Assembly: GCF_001685395.1 (NCBI RefSeq)
Contig: NZ_CP014167.1
Location: 124,001 to 188,000 of the forward strand
Reading direction: 5' to 3'
DNA from: Paenibacillus yonginensis
GTDB taxonomy: Bacteria; Bacillota; Bacilli; Paenibacillales; Paenibacillaceae
DNA: 64,000 bases
Position 1 is the stretch's first letter. Each line of letters opens with the position of its first letter. Below the pieces are notes generated by a model. It did not search any database, was not told the DNA's origin, and saw only the letters and a program-made list of their open reading frames with translations. Below, one piece after another: positions 51,170-59,511 of the stretch. Position numbers and translations under genes: made by a program.

Positions 51170-51821
51170 GCAAATCGGCGTGCTGATTCTCGCGGCAGGC
51201 TCGTCCAGCAGGATGGGCACTCCAAAAATGCTGCTCCCGGCCCCGGAAGGCAATCTGCTCAAGCAGACGGTTAGCCGGGCGCTGTCTGCGGGACCGCTTC
51301 ATGCAGCCGTCATAGCGGCCAGGCAGGGCCCGGTCCGGCGTGAGCATATCGCCGGCCTGCCGCTGCCGGTAGAGTGGCTGGAGACAGATCACGCACAGCA
51401 GGGGCTGGGAGCTTCCTTGTCTGCGGGAGTCGAGGCTTTGGCGGGAAACAACCGCTCGCTTAGAAGCGTTATCGTGCTGCTGGGTGATCAGCCTCTGATC
51501 GATGCCCGGATCATCAGACAGGTGGCCGAACGTTACCTGGAAACCGGAAACCTGATCGTCCAGGCCAGGTACACGGACCGCCCTGCGCATCCCGTATTGT
51601 TTGATGCCGCTCTGTTTCCGGAGCTGCAAAACTTATCGGGGGATGAAGGAGCTCGCCGGCTGCTGCAGAAATACAAATCCAGAATTGATTACGTAGACGC
51701 CGGCTGTCCGGCCCCGGAGGATATTGATACACCTGAGGAATACCGGGAATATATCAGACAGCTCCAGAACGTTAACGTGCATAAAGCTCCATGGCCGGCG
51801 GACAGCTTTAAAGCGGAATAA
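51162..51821 (+). CDS. MobA/MocA-like molybdenum cofactor nucleotidyltransferase
   Basis: A 219-residue NTP-transferase-fold protein. GVLILAAGSSSRMGTPKMLLP at residues 6-26 is the nucleotide-binding signature of MobA/MocA proteins, and VLLGDQPLIDARII holds the metal-binding Asp. MocA adds CMP to the molybdenum cofactor, giving the MCD form used by xanthine-dehydrogenase-family enzymes. AGGAG is seven bases before the start. It ends the cluster before a terminator, completing the set of hydroxylase plus its own cofactor maturation. Confidence 0.88.
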   Translation: MFEQIGVLILAAGSSSRMGTPKMLLPAPEGNLLKQTVSRALSAGPLHAAVIAARQGPVRREHIAGLPLPVEWLETDHAQQGLGASLSAGVEALAGNNRSLRSVIVLLGDQPLIDARIIRQVAERYLETGNLIVQARYTDRPAHPVLFDAALFPELQNLSGDEGARRLLQKYKSRIDYVDAGCPAPEDIDTPEEYREYIRQLQNVNVHKAPWPADSFKAE

Positions 51822-51832
51822 GCCGAATAAAT

Positions 51833-51874
51833 ACAGAAACCGTTCCAAACTTATTTTGGGCGGTTTTCTGTTTG
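51833..51874 (+). terminator. Terminator of the catabolic cluster
   Basis: ACAGAAACCGTTCCAAA pairs imperfectly with TTTTGGGCGGTTTTCTGT, followed by TTGTTG. It marks the end of the cluster that began at 36158. Confidence 0.72.
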
Positions 51875-51959
51875 TTGCGGCTTCATAAGGCAGCGGGGAT
51901 AACCAGTCTGGTGCAGGAGAGCCTGCCCTCTAAATTTTTAGGCTGATAAATCCGCAGAG

Positions 51960-51992
51960 TTGTTATATAGTAGCTTTACAAATATATAACAA
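51960..51992 (+). promoter_or_regulatory. MATE promoter embedded in a 10-bp inverted repeat
   Basis: TTGTTATATA, 13 bases, TATATAACAA. The left arm supplies a -35 TTGTTA and the right arm a -10 TATATA with exactly 17 bases between them, so a dimeric repressor bound there would mask both elements. Confidence 0.55.
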
Positions 51993-52007
51993 AGAAGGTA
52001 ATGGTAC

Positions 52008-53366
52008 TTGAGTTTATTTGTGCGTGAGAAGCCGTTTTACCGGGCCTTTATTTCATTGACGCTGATCATCGGGCTGCAGAATTTGATCACTTTCGGCGTA
52101 AATTTGTCCGACAATCTGATGATTGGCGGATACAGCGAAGCGGCGCTGTCGGGCGTTGCTTTGGCTAATCAGATCCAGTTCCTGCTGCAGATGCTCGTCA
52201 TGGGCACTTGTGAAGGCGTTGTCATTTTGTCCGCGAGAGCCTGGGGGGCAGGCCAGATTCAAACCGTCAAGCAGGCGGCTGCGATCGGCATGTGGATTGC
52301 CATGCTGCTTAGCGTTTTGATGTGGGCGGTCGTCTTTTTTGCCCCGCATGCCGTTTTATCCGTGTTCACAGGAGATGAAGCGGTCATTGCCGAAGGTGCG
52401 CGTTACCTGCGGATTATCTGTTTTTCTTATTTGTTTTTTGCAGCTACGAGCATTTTGCTGGCAATGCTGCGGAGCGTCGAGACGGTCAAAATCGGATTTG
52501 TTGTTTCTTTATCCACGCTTATCATTAACATTTGCCTGAACTATGTACTGATTTACGGAAAATGGGGATTCCCGGAGCTTGGTATCCGCGGCTCGGCCAT
52601 TGCCACATTAAGCGCGCGTATGCTGGAAACGCTCATTGTGATTGGATTTGTCAAACGGTTTGACGACAAAATCCTGCTGCGCTTCCGAGAACTTCTGCGC
52701 ATTAATCAGCCTCTGCTCCGGCAGTATCTGAGGATAGGCTCTCCTATTCTGATGTCCAACACGATCTGGGGAGCCGCCATGGCCGCGCAGACCGCTATTT
52801 TGGGACATATGGGGGCTGCCGCCATCGCGGCCAACAGCATCGCGACAACGGTGTTTCAAATCGTGACGGTTATCACTTATGCTTCGGCCAGCGCCACCTC
52901 GGTTGTCATTGGCAAAACGATCGGCCAGGGCCGGATGGAGAAGGTGAAGCCTTATGCGAAGACGCTGCAGCTGCTGTATGTCGCCATCGGGCTGGTCACT
53001 TCCGTGCTGCTGTTTGTCAGCAAAGGGTACGTGCTGCAGTTCTACAGCATTTCGGGCGAAGCCAAGGAGCTGGCTCTGCGGTTTATGACGGTGCTGGCCG
53101 TGACGGTCATTGGAACAGCCTATCAAATGCCGGCATTGACCGGCATCGTAAGGAGCGGCGGGGATACCAAATTTGTGCTGTATAACGATACGATTTTTAT
53201 GTGGCTGGTGGTGCTGCCTTCATCGGCTTTGGCCGCTTTCGTATGGAATTTGCCGCCGCTCGCCGTCTTTATCTGCCTGAAATCGGATCAGATTCTGAAG
53301 TGTTTTGTAGCTTTGGTGAAGGTGAACCGGTTCCGCTGGATTCGAAGCTTTGAAAGAGCGGCCTGA
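52008..53366 (+). CDS. MATE family efflux transporter
   Basis: A 452-residue membrane protein with twelve predicted helices in two related halves (LIIGLQNLITFGVNLSDNLMIGG and IGSPILMSNTIWGAAMAAQ). The length and the internal repeat are those of NorM/DinF-like exporters that use Na+ or H+ gradients to expel cationic drugs. It begins at a TTG with AGAAGG nine bases upstream. It has its own promoter and terminator, and the inverted repeat over the promoter suggests control by a small repressor not encoded next to it. Confidence 0.92.
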   Translation: MSLFVREKPFYRAFISLTLIIGLQNLITFGVNLSDNLMIGGYSEAALSGVALANQIQFLLQMLVMGTCEGVVILSARAWGAGQIQTVKQAAAIGMWIAMLLSVLMWAVVFFAPHAVLSVFTGDEAVIAEGARYLRIICFSYLFFAATSILLAMLRSVETVKIGFVVSLSTLIINICLNYVLIYGKWGFPELGIRGSAIATLSARMLETLIVIGFVKRFDDKILLRFRELLRINQPLLRQYLRIGSPILMSNTIWGAAMAAQTAILGHMGAAAIAANSIATTVFQIVTVITYASASATSVVIGKTIGQGRMEKVKPYAKTLQLLYVAIGLVTSVLLFVSKGYVLQFYSISGEAKELALRFMTVLAVTVIGTAYQMPALTGIVRSGGDTKFVLYNDTIFMWLVVLPSSALAAFVWNLPPLAVFICLKSDQILKCFVALVKVNRFRWIRSFERAA

Positions 53367-53441
53367 GCCCAAACTGGAGCGACGTAAGCTCTGTATATAT
53401 TGTGAAATGCTGTCGAACCAGAAGATGTCGGATGATGACGA

Positions 53442-53479
53442 AGAGCCTTCCCCATAGAAAGGGAAGGCTCTATTTTTTT
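53442..53479 (+). terminator. Terminator after the MATE gene
   Basis: Perfect 11-bp arms AGAGCCTTCCC and GGGAAGGCTCT with an 8-base loop, followed by A and seven T. Confidence 0.9.
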
Positions 53480-53626
53480 GAAGAATATGGTTACAGATTG
53501 AAGGAATTGGGTAAAGAGTACTAGCCAAAATTATGTCATCAAGTGGTGGGCCAGCTCTAGGACAAACGGTTTAGAAGGAGGTGTGTTAAGCTCAAAATTT
53601 ATAGGAATTTCGATTCTAATATCGAA

Positions 53627-53640
53627 TGTAAGCGCTTTTT
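53627..53640. promoter_or_regulatory. cre-like catabolite control site
   Basis: TGTAAGCGCTTTTT matches 12 of 14 positions of the CcpA cre consensus TGWAAGCGYTWWCA. It lies just upstream of a promoter, so it could mediate activation or repression by CcpA. Confidence 0.35.
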
Positions 53641-53654
53641 GAAAACGATCAGGC

Positions 53655-53683
53655 TTGTTATCAATTTCCTTTTTATGTATCAT
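53655..53683 (+). promoter_or_regulatory. Promoter of the NarL-type two-component genes
   Basis: TTGTTA, 17 bases, TATCAT, about 80 bases upstream of the kinase start. Confidence 0.5.
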
Positions 53684-53764
53684 CCAAATAAACCTGTAAA
53701 CCTGATTCCGTTCTCTTCAAAAAGCCGAACAACGGTTTGTGAAACAAAAGAATAGGGTGGTGGG

Positions 53765-55399
53765 ATGAAGTCCAAGTCAGCATTTGAACGCAACACGTGG
53801 AGATTTACACGCTATGGTTCATTGTTTCTGATAACCTTGGTTTATCTGTTTAATCCTTCGAGCATTCCCTTATGGATCAGGTTAGGTATGATTATTGCTC
53901 TATTGGCGTCTGTCCCTGTAGCCGTCAACTTGTACCGGCATTATGCCGACAAGCCGGTTGCTCTGAAAATTGCCGTGATCTGCGAGATGGCGGTGATTGT
54001 GCTGCTTCTGCTGCCGACCGGAGGAATGGACAGCCCGTTCAAGTGGTATGCCTTAAATCCGCTCATGGTGGCGTCCGAGCTGCTGAGCGCATGGTTCGCT
54101 TGGAGCCTTCTTGTTAGCTATATCGGCGTTCTTGGTGCCGTATTTTATATCTTTTTAAATTTGGAGTTAAAAAATGTTCCAGCGTTTGCCTTTCAGAATT
54201 CCGGACTGATTGCTGCGCTGGTCGTTGTGGTTGTGGCCATGCAGATGATCGGCAGCGTGCTCCGCGAGCTGGACCGGGCCAATGAACGGACGGATGAAAC
54301 GCTGGATCATATCAAATCGATTTATCACATTGTCGAAACGGCGAGCCATCACGAATTGATGAATATTGGCCAGATTATTGCCGATTGTGTGGTCAAGCTC
54401 ACCAAACTTCCGAAAGCTTTGTTCTGGTTTGCCCCGCGGCCCGGGGAGGTCACGCCGGCCAGCTGCCAGACTGGCTGGAATCAGGCTGAGGAAGCGCAGC
54501 TGTTTGCACGCATGGAGCAGCATCTGGAGGAGTGGAGAAGAAACGACGAACCCTTTTACCGCGGGATTGAAGGTTTTGGCGACTTTCTGTTCATGCCGGT
54601 GCGGATGAATACCCGTTTTGTTGGCGTAATCGGCGTCAGGCTGGAAGCGGAGGGCAAGATGGAGGTGAACCGCTGGCTGGCGCAGCAGCTGATTTTGCTT
54701 CAGGAGCTCAGCTCAATTATTCTGGAACGCCATGAGCTGGCCGTGACGGAGAATCGGCTGACGATTATCAACGAGCAGAACCGGATTGCCGACGAGATGC
54801 ACGACAGCGTTTCGCAAAGCCTGTTCGGCATTGTGTATGCCGCCCATTCGCTGAAGCAGACCTGGCGCGAACTGTCCGAAGAAGAGCTTGAAGAGCAGAT
54901 TGATCTGATCAAGGACAGCGCAACGATGGTAGCCAAGGAGCTGCGCAAGACGATTCACAGCTTAAGCTCCAAGAAAAGCGGAGGGCAGAACTGGCTGGGC
55001 ACCGTCCGTTCCCATCTCAGCACGATTTCGAGGCTGAATGGCGTTGAGATCGATTTTAAAGTGAGCGGTGATGATTACGGGCTGCCTTATCATTACCAGA
55101 AAGCCTTGTTCCGGATGATCTCGGAAACGACGGGCAACGCGATCCGTCACGGCAAAGCCAAACTGGTCCGGGTAGAGATGGCCCTGCGCCCTGAATTGAT
55201 CAAGCTGTCGGTTACGGATAACGGGACCGGCTTTGACATGGACAGTGCGGCGGCCAAAGAAACCGAAGGCGGCTTAGGCATGCCTAACATGCATTATTTG
55301 ACCAAATCGCTTGGCGGGGAAATCAGCATTTCCAGCACGATCGGCACAGGGACCCAGGTGGAATTGTCCATTCCGGTCGGCGTTCTTGAATACAAATAA
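53765..55399 (+). CDS. NarL/DegS-type sensor histidine kinase
   Basis: A 544-residue kinase. Five or six transmembrane helices fill the first ~165 residues with only short outside loops, then a short coiled coil and a GAF-like domain (about 195-320) follow. The HisKA_3 dimerisation box NRIADEMHDSVSQ has His346, and a GHKL ATPase domain ends the protein (ISETTGNAIRHGKAK, DNGTGFD, GGLGMPNMH). The topology suggests sensing within the membrane or by the GAF domain. It is followed after 26 bases by its LuxR-type response regulator. Confidence 0.9.
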   Translation: MKSKSAFERNTWRFTRYGSLFLITLVYLFNPSSIPLWIRLGMIIALLASVPVAVNLYRHYADKPVALKIAVICEMAVIVLLLLPTGGMDSPFKWYALNPLMVASELLSAWFAWSLLVSYIGVLGAVFYIFLNLELKNVPAFAFQNSGLIAALVVVVVAMQMIGSVLRELDRANERTDETLDHIKSIYHIVETASHHELMNIGQIIADCVVKLTKLPKALFWFAPRPGEVTPASCQTGWNQAEEAQLFARMEQHLEEWRRNDEPFYRGIEGFGDFLFMPVRMNTRFVGVIGVRLEAEGKMEVNRWLAQQLILLQELSSIILERHELAVTENRLTIINEQNRIADEMHDSVSQSLFGIVYAAHSLKQTWRELSEEELEEQIDLIKDSATMVAKELRKTIHSLSSKKSGGQNWLGTVRSHLSTISRLNGVEIDFKVSGDDYGLPYHYQKALFRMISETTGNAIRHGKAKLVRVEMALRPELIKLSVTDNGTGFDMDSAAAKETEGGLGMPNMHYLTKSLGGEISISSTIGTGTQVELSIPVGVLEYK

Positions 55400-55425
55400 A
55401 GTTACGCTTAGGAGGCTGCTTAACG

Positions 55426-56058
55426 ATGAAAATCGTCATTGTAGATGACCATCCGCTTGTCAGGAAGGGACTGGCTGCCGTGATTTCCATGCAGCCCGAT
55501 GTCCAGTTCGCAGGCGAAGCGACAAACAAGCGTGAAGCTTTAAGTGTTATTGAGCTTACAAGCCCTGATTTGGTATTGCTGGATTTGAAGCTGGCCGAGG
55601 AATCCGGCCTTGATGTTATTGTTGCAGCCAGAGGCATGGGCATTCGCAGCAAATTTGTGCTGCTCACCTCATCGGCAAGCCGGGAGGACTTCAAGCGGGC
55701 GGAAGAAATGCAGGTAGACGGATACGTCATGAAAGAGGCGCTGCCCGAAGAACTGCTGTATGCCATTCATCTGGTGCATAAAGGACGGAAATATTATGAT
55801 CCCGGTCTTGTGACCAGCCAGCTTCAGGATAATGAAATGAGTCCTGCGGATGAATTGACGCCGAAGGAGAAAGAAGTGCTCATCTCGCTGGGGCAAGGCT
55901 GCAGCAACCGCGAGATTGCCCAGAAGCTGTTCATCAGCGAATACACGGTCAAGAAACATGTTAGTCAGATTTTGGCGAAACTTCAGGTTGCGGACCGGAC
56001 CCAGGCTGCTCTTTATGCCAATTCCATCGGTTTGTGCAAATACGAGGCGACAAATTAA
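55426..56058 (+). CDS. LuxR/NarL family response regulator
   Basis: A 210-residue response regulator. The receiver has the acidic pair in VIVDDHPLVRKG and phospho-acceptor Asp53 in VLLDLKLAEE. The GerE-type helix-turn-helix lies near residues 143-200 (LTPKEKEVLISLGQGCSNREIAQKLFISEYTVKKHVSQIL). AGGAGG is upstream of the ATG. It is partner of the kinase before it. The exopolysaccharide promoter 290 bases downstream carries direct repeats and is a possible target. Confidence 0.93.
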   Translation: MKIVIVDDHPLVRKGLAAVISMQPDVQFAGEATNKREALSVIELTSPDLVLLDLKLAEESGLDVIVAARGMGIRSKFVLLTSSASREDFKRAEEMQVDGYVMKEALPEELLYAIHLVHKGRKYYDPGLVTSQLQDNEMSPADELTPKEKEVLISLGQGCSNREIAQKLFISEYTVKKHVSQILAKLQVADRTQAALYANSIGLCKYEATN

Positions 56059-56119
56059 GCACGCTAAAATTAGACAAAAATAGAGGGTTTTCGCTCCGCA
56101 TGGACGGAGGCGGGACAAC

Positions 56120-56155
56120 AAAGGCGCGGATGCTTTCATCCGCGTCTTTGTTTAT
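56120..56155 (+). terminator. Terminator after the response regulator gene
   Basis: AAAGGCGCGGATG and CATCCGCGTCTTT arms with a CTTT loop, followed by GTTTAT. Confidence 0.75.
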
Positions 56156-56325
56156 GTCCGGAAAGCAAGCCAGACAGCCGGAAACCCGCGCCGCTCTAGG
56201 GAAACGCTTACATCTGCGGCAGGCTTTGACCGCCCGATTTCACTGGTACAAAAGTGTACTTTTTTGATGTTCACAAGTAGCACCTCCCTTTCTACGAAAG
56301 TTAACCCTAAAGTAATCCAAGGAGT

Positions 56326-56354
56326 CATGTAATTTCACATGTAATTGCTAGAAT
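56326..56354 (+). promoter_or_regulatory. Candidate activator-dependent promoter of the exopolysaccharide operon
   Basis: A -10 TAGAAT (56349-56354) with extended TGC lacks a clear -35 element. In its place CATGTAATT occurs twice (56326-56334 and 56338-56346) with a 12-base period, a layout fitting side-by-side binding of a response regulator. Confidence 0.4.
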
Positions 56355-56447
56355 GAAAACAGCAATAAGAGGAAGTGCTGATTTTGGCGGCTGCCGAAGG
56401 CAAGCCGTTTGCCCAGGGGCCGGCTGATAACGGAAAGGGGGATACCG

Positions 56448-57191
56448 ATGGAGAAAACGATTTTGGATTATGTCCATATCATCCAAAAAAAGCTCTGGAT
56501 CATATTCGTCTTCGTATTGATCGCTTGTGCAACCACCTATTATGTGAGCAAGACGTTTGTTACTCCGGTTTACGCTGCTTCCGGTCAGTTGATCGTTAAT
56601 TCTATCAATCCTGCCCAGGGAAGCAACAATTTGAACGATCTAAATACAAGCTTGAATTTAGTCCAGAGCTACAAGGAAATTATGGAGTCGCCCAAAATTC
56701 TGGGCGAGGTCGTCACCCGTTACCCGGAGCTTGGATTAACGGAAGATGAACTGGCCAAGAAGCTGGAAGTGAAGGTTTCTGAGAAAAGCCAGGTCATGAA
56801 CCTGAAGGCAACGGATGAAAGCTATTCCAGAGCGGCCGGGATTGTCAACGCGGTGTCCGCAACTTTTATCGACGCCATCCCGTCGCTGATGAATTTGAAT
56901 AATGTGAAGCTGCTTACGTCGGCAAATGCCGAGCAGCCTGGCGCTCCGGTCAACGGAAGCGTGGTAATGAATCTGCTGATCAGCTTTGTTGTCTCCTTGA
57001 TGGTTGCGATCGGCGTCATTCTTTTCCTTGAAAGCATCAATGACACGGTGCGGACGGAAAAGGAAGCCGAGGAGTGGTATGGGGTTCCGGTCATCGCAAG
57101 CGTTCCGATGATGTCGAGAAAGCAGGCCGGCAAACCTTCCGCCAAAATCACAGGAAGAGTGGAGGAACCGTCTTATGCTGCGTTTAAATGA
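56448..57191 (+). CDS. Wzz/YveK-type polysaccharide chain-length regulator
   Basis: A 247-residue membrane protein. Helix 1 spans about residues 16-35 (LWIIFVFVLIACATTYYV), an extracellular helical domain follows, and helix 2 lies near residues 180-200 (LLISFVVSLMVAIGVILFLES). A short cytoplasmic tail ends the protein. This is the transmembrane activator (CapA/YveK type) that pairs with a BY-kinase to control export and chain length. ATG at 56448 has AAAGGGGG upstream. It overlaps the kinase-like gene by 17 bases. Confidence 0.88.
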   Translation: MEKTILDYVHIIQKKLWIIFVFVLIACATTYYVSKTFVTPVYAASGQLIVNSINPAQGSNNLNDLNTSLNLVQSYKEIMESPKILGEVVTRYPELGLTEDELAKKLEVKVSEKSQVMNLKATDESYSRAAGIVNAVSATFIDAIPSLMNLNNVKLLTSANAEQPGAPVNGSVVMNLLISFVVSLMVAIGVILFLESINDTVRTEKEAEEWYGVPVIASVPMMSRKQAGKPSAKITGRVEEPSYAAFK

Positions 57192-57819
57192 CAGCCTGGT
57201 GTCCGAACGAAATCCTGCTTCGGCAGCAGCGGAATCGGTCAGGTCGCTGCGGGTATATATCCGCCAGCATTTGCAAAGTGCCGGGAAGGACAGTACCGTC
57301 CTGATGCTGACTTCAGCCAATGAAGGAGAAGGGAAAACGCTGCTGGTCGCCAATCTGGCCGTATCTTTTGCCCAAGAAGGCAAAAGGGTCTGCGTGATTG
57401 ACGCCAATTTGCGGAAACCGGCTCTTCATCTGGCTTTTGGCCTAAACAACGGAGGAAACGGGCTATCCGACTACTTGAGAGGCGCCTGTGAAGCAGAGGC
57501 GGCCATCCGGCCCAGCTCGATTCCGGATTTGGACGTGATCACGGCAGGGGCTGCGCCTTGGAACCCGGCTGAGCTGCTGTCCGGCGAACGAACGGAGCAG
57601 CTGCTTGCCCATCTGAAGCAGCAATACGAAATCGTGCTGCTGGACTCCGCCGGTGTACTCGGCTGCATTGATGCCCGCGTCCTGGCCTCGCAGGCCGACG
57701 GCGCCGTCCTTGTCGTAAGGTATGGCCGGACGAAACGTACAGCTGTCAGCAAAGCCAAGCAATACATGGATCAGGCCGGCGTTCCACTGCTCGGCATTGC
57801 CATGAATCAGGTCAAATAA
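57175..57819 (+). CDS. CpsD/CapB-like BY-kinase family ATPase
   Basis: A 214-residue cytosolic P-loop protein. The Walker A-like segment [16 protein letters not shown] and the Walker A' [11 protein letters not shown] match tyrosine autokinases of capsule systems; the Walker B position reads VLLDSAG. The C-terminal Tyr-rich cluster normally autophosphorylated is absent, since the protein ends GIAMNQVK, and the usual Ser/Thr after the P-loop Lys is Thr-Leu. It may regulate the Wzz-like partner with altered or no kinase activity. It is translationally coupled to the upstream gene. Confidence 0.85.
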   Translation: MLRLNDSLVSERNPASAAAESVRSLRVYIRQHLQSAGKDSTVLMLTSANEGEGKTLLVANLAVSFAQEGKRVCVIDANLRKPALHLAFGLNNGGNGLSDYLRGACEAEAAIRPSSIPDLDVITAGAAPWNPAELLSGERTEQLLAHLKQQYEIVLLDSAGVLGCIDARVLASQADGAVLVVRYGRTKRTAVSKAKQYMDQAGVPLLGIAMNQVK

Positions 57820-57842
57820 CGAAATCATTGGGAGGGTACATG

Positions 57843-58736
57843 ATGAAAAAAGTTAAAAAGGCAATCATCCCCGCTGCAGGTCTTGGCACACGTTTCCTGC
57901 CGGCAACGAAAGCAATGCCGAAGGAAATGCTCCCGATCATCAATAAACCGACGATTCAGTATATCGTCGAAGAAGCGATAGAATCCGGCATCGAAGATAT
58001 CATCATCGTAACCGGCAAAGGCAAACGGGCAATCGAAGATCACTTCGACAATGCCTTTGAGCTGGAATCCCGGCTGCTTGAGGACGGCAAGCTGGAGCTG
58101 CTGAAAGAGGTTCAGCGGTCAGCAAAGGTGGATATCCACTATATCCGCCAGAAAGAACCGAAAGGCCTTGGTCATGCCGTCTGGTGCGCGCGCCGCTTCA
58201 TCGGCGACGAGCCGTTTGGCGTGCTGCTCGGGGACGACATTGTGACCGGCCAGAAACCGTGTCTGCGCCAGCTGATTGATCAATATGAAGAAACCCAAAA
58301 TTCGGTGATTGGCGTCCAGCAGGTTCCCGATGATTTGACCCACCGCTACGGCATTATTGAGCCTGATTTCCAGCAGGACCGCTTGTATCGCGTTAACAAC
58401 TTCGTTGAGAAGCCCTCCCCAGGTACGGCGCCTTCTAATCTGGCGATTATGGGACGTTATGTATTTACCCCAAAAATCTTTAAATATCTCGATCTGCAGG
58501 AAAAAGGTGTCGGCGGCGAAATTCAGCTGACCGATGCGATTCAGAAGCTGAATCAAAGCGAACGCGTTTATGCTTACGACTTTGAGGGAACCCGCTTCGA
58601 CGTGGGCGAACGTCTGGGCTATATTCTGACAACATTGGAATTTGCGATGCAAAGCGAAGATTTGCGTTACCCGGTATTGGATGCTATGGCGGAGTATTTA
58701 GAGCGGATAGAACAAAGAACAACCATGATCGGTTGA
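57843..58736 (+). CDS. galU: UTP-glucose-1-phosphate uridylyltransferase
   Basis: A 297-residue cytosolic enzyme making UDP-glucose from glucose-1-phosphate and UTP. The nucleotide-binding [19 protein letters not shown] lies near residues 11-29; [17 protein letters not shown] and [10 protein letters not shown] are other family signatures. ATG at 57843 is six bases after GGGAGGG; another ATG three bases earlier is possible. Its place in the operon shows that UDP-glucose (or UDP-galactose/glucuronate made from it) feeds the polysaccharide. Confidence 0.95.
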   Translation: MKKVKKAIIPAAGLGTRFLPATKAMPKEMLPIINKPTIQYIVEEAIESGIEDIIIVTGKGKRAIEDHFDNAFELESRLLEDGKLELLKEVQRSAKVDIHYIRQKEPKGLGHAVWCARRFIGDEPFGVLLGDDIVTGQKPCLRQLIDQYEETQNSVIGVQQVPDDLTHRYGIIEPDFQQDRLYRVNNFVEKPSPGTAPSNLAIMGRYVFTPKIFKYLDLQEKGVGGEIQLTDAIQKLNQSERVYAYDFEGTRFDVGERLGYILTTLEFAMQSEDLRYPVLDAMAEYLERIEQRTTMIG

Positions 58737-58751
58737 GAGGAGTTGCGATAG

Positions 58752-59471
58752 ATGAGCATGCCTAAGCCTAACCTTCCCGAAGAAATGGACTATGCCATGC
58801 CCACGCAAAATGTATTTTATGCCCGATACGAGGAATCCAAAACAGAGTCCAAGTCAGATCCCGGACCCATGTATCACTTTTTGAAAAGGTTCCTGGACAT
58901 TGTGCTTTCCTGTATCGGTCTGGTGCTGACTGCGCCGGTATTTCTGATCGCAGCGATCTGCATCAAAGTAGAGGACCCGGGCGGCAAAGTCTTTTTCAAA
59001 CAGACACGGATCGGCAAAAACGAGCGCCCCTTCGAAATGTATAAGTTCAGATCCATGGTCTCCAACGCTGAAGAGCTGAAGAAAGAGCTTATGAAATACA
59101 ACGAGGTCAGCGGAGCCATGTTCAAGATGAAAAATGATCCCCGCATTACGCGCACCGGACGTTTTCTCCGCAAGACGAGCATCGACGAGCTTCCCCAGCT
59201 CTGGAACGTGCTGCTTGGCAATATGAGCCTGGTAGGTCCGCGGCCTCCTCTGCCTGACGAGGTAGCTCAATATACGGAATATCATAAGCAGCGGCTGAAG
59301 GTCATTCCCGGCTGCACGGGCTACTGGCAGGTCGGAGCGCGAAACAGCGTCGGTTTTGATGAAATGGTGCAGATGGATCTGAAATATATCAAGGACCGCT
59401 GCATCCGGCTGGACCTCAAAATCATCATGCTGACCGGCTTGAGAATTCTTAACTCTAAAGATGCCTATTAA
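58752..59471 (+). CDS. Undecaprenyl-phosphate sugar phosphotransferase (priming transferase)
   Basis: A 239-residue monotopic/membrane enzyme with one hydrophobic segment near residues 43-67 (FLDIVLSCIGLVLTAPVFLIAAIC). Downstream are the PglC/WbaP-type motifs FFKQTRIGKNERPFEMYKFRSM, ELPQLWNVLLGNMSLVGPRPP and PGCTGYWQV. It transfers the first sugar phosphate to the lipid carrier to start the repeat unit. The short form without the multi-helix N-terminal part is common in Firmicutes. Confidence 0.93.
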   Translation: MSMPKPNLPEEMDYAMPTQNVFYARYEESKTESKSDPGPMYHFLKRFLDIVLSCIGLVLTAPVFLIAAICIKVEDPGGKVFFKQTRIGKNERPFEMYKFRSMVSNAEELKKELMKYNEVSGAMFKMKNDPRITRTGRFLRKTSIDELPQLWNVLLGNMSLVGPRPPLPDEVAQYTEYHKQRLKVIPGCTGYWQVGARNSVGFDEMVQMDLKYIKDRCIRLDLKIIMLTGLRILNSKDAY

Positions 59472-59511
59472 GACTGGCAGCAAGGATGGGCGGACAGCAG
59501 GGAGGGATTGG

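Larger units (their letters stand above)
53367..53764. other. 398-base intergenic region upstream of the NarL-type kinase
   Basis: It holds a terminator at 53442-53479, a strong AAGGAGGTG near 53577 not followed by an open frame, and a TTCGAT-N6-ATCGAA dyad (53609-53626). A cre-like site at 53627-53640 and a promoter at 53655-53683 follow. The orphan ribosome-binding site may be the remnant of a small gene. Confidence 0.5.
56059..56447. other. 389-base region upstream of the exopolysaccharide operon
   Basis: It contains a terminator at 56120-56155, a weak cre-like GGGAAACGCTTACA (56199-56212), an AAAAGT-GT-ACTTTT dyad (56250-56263) and a candidate promoter at 56326-56354. No gene was recognised. 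Confidence 0.5.
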
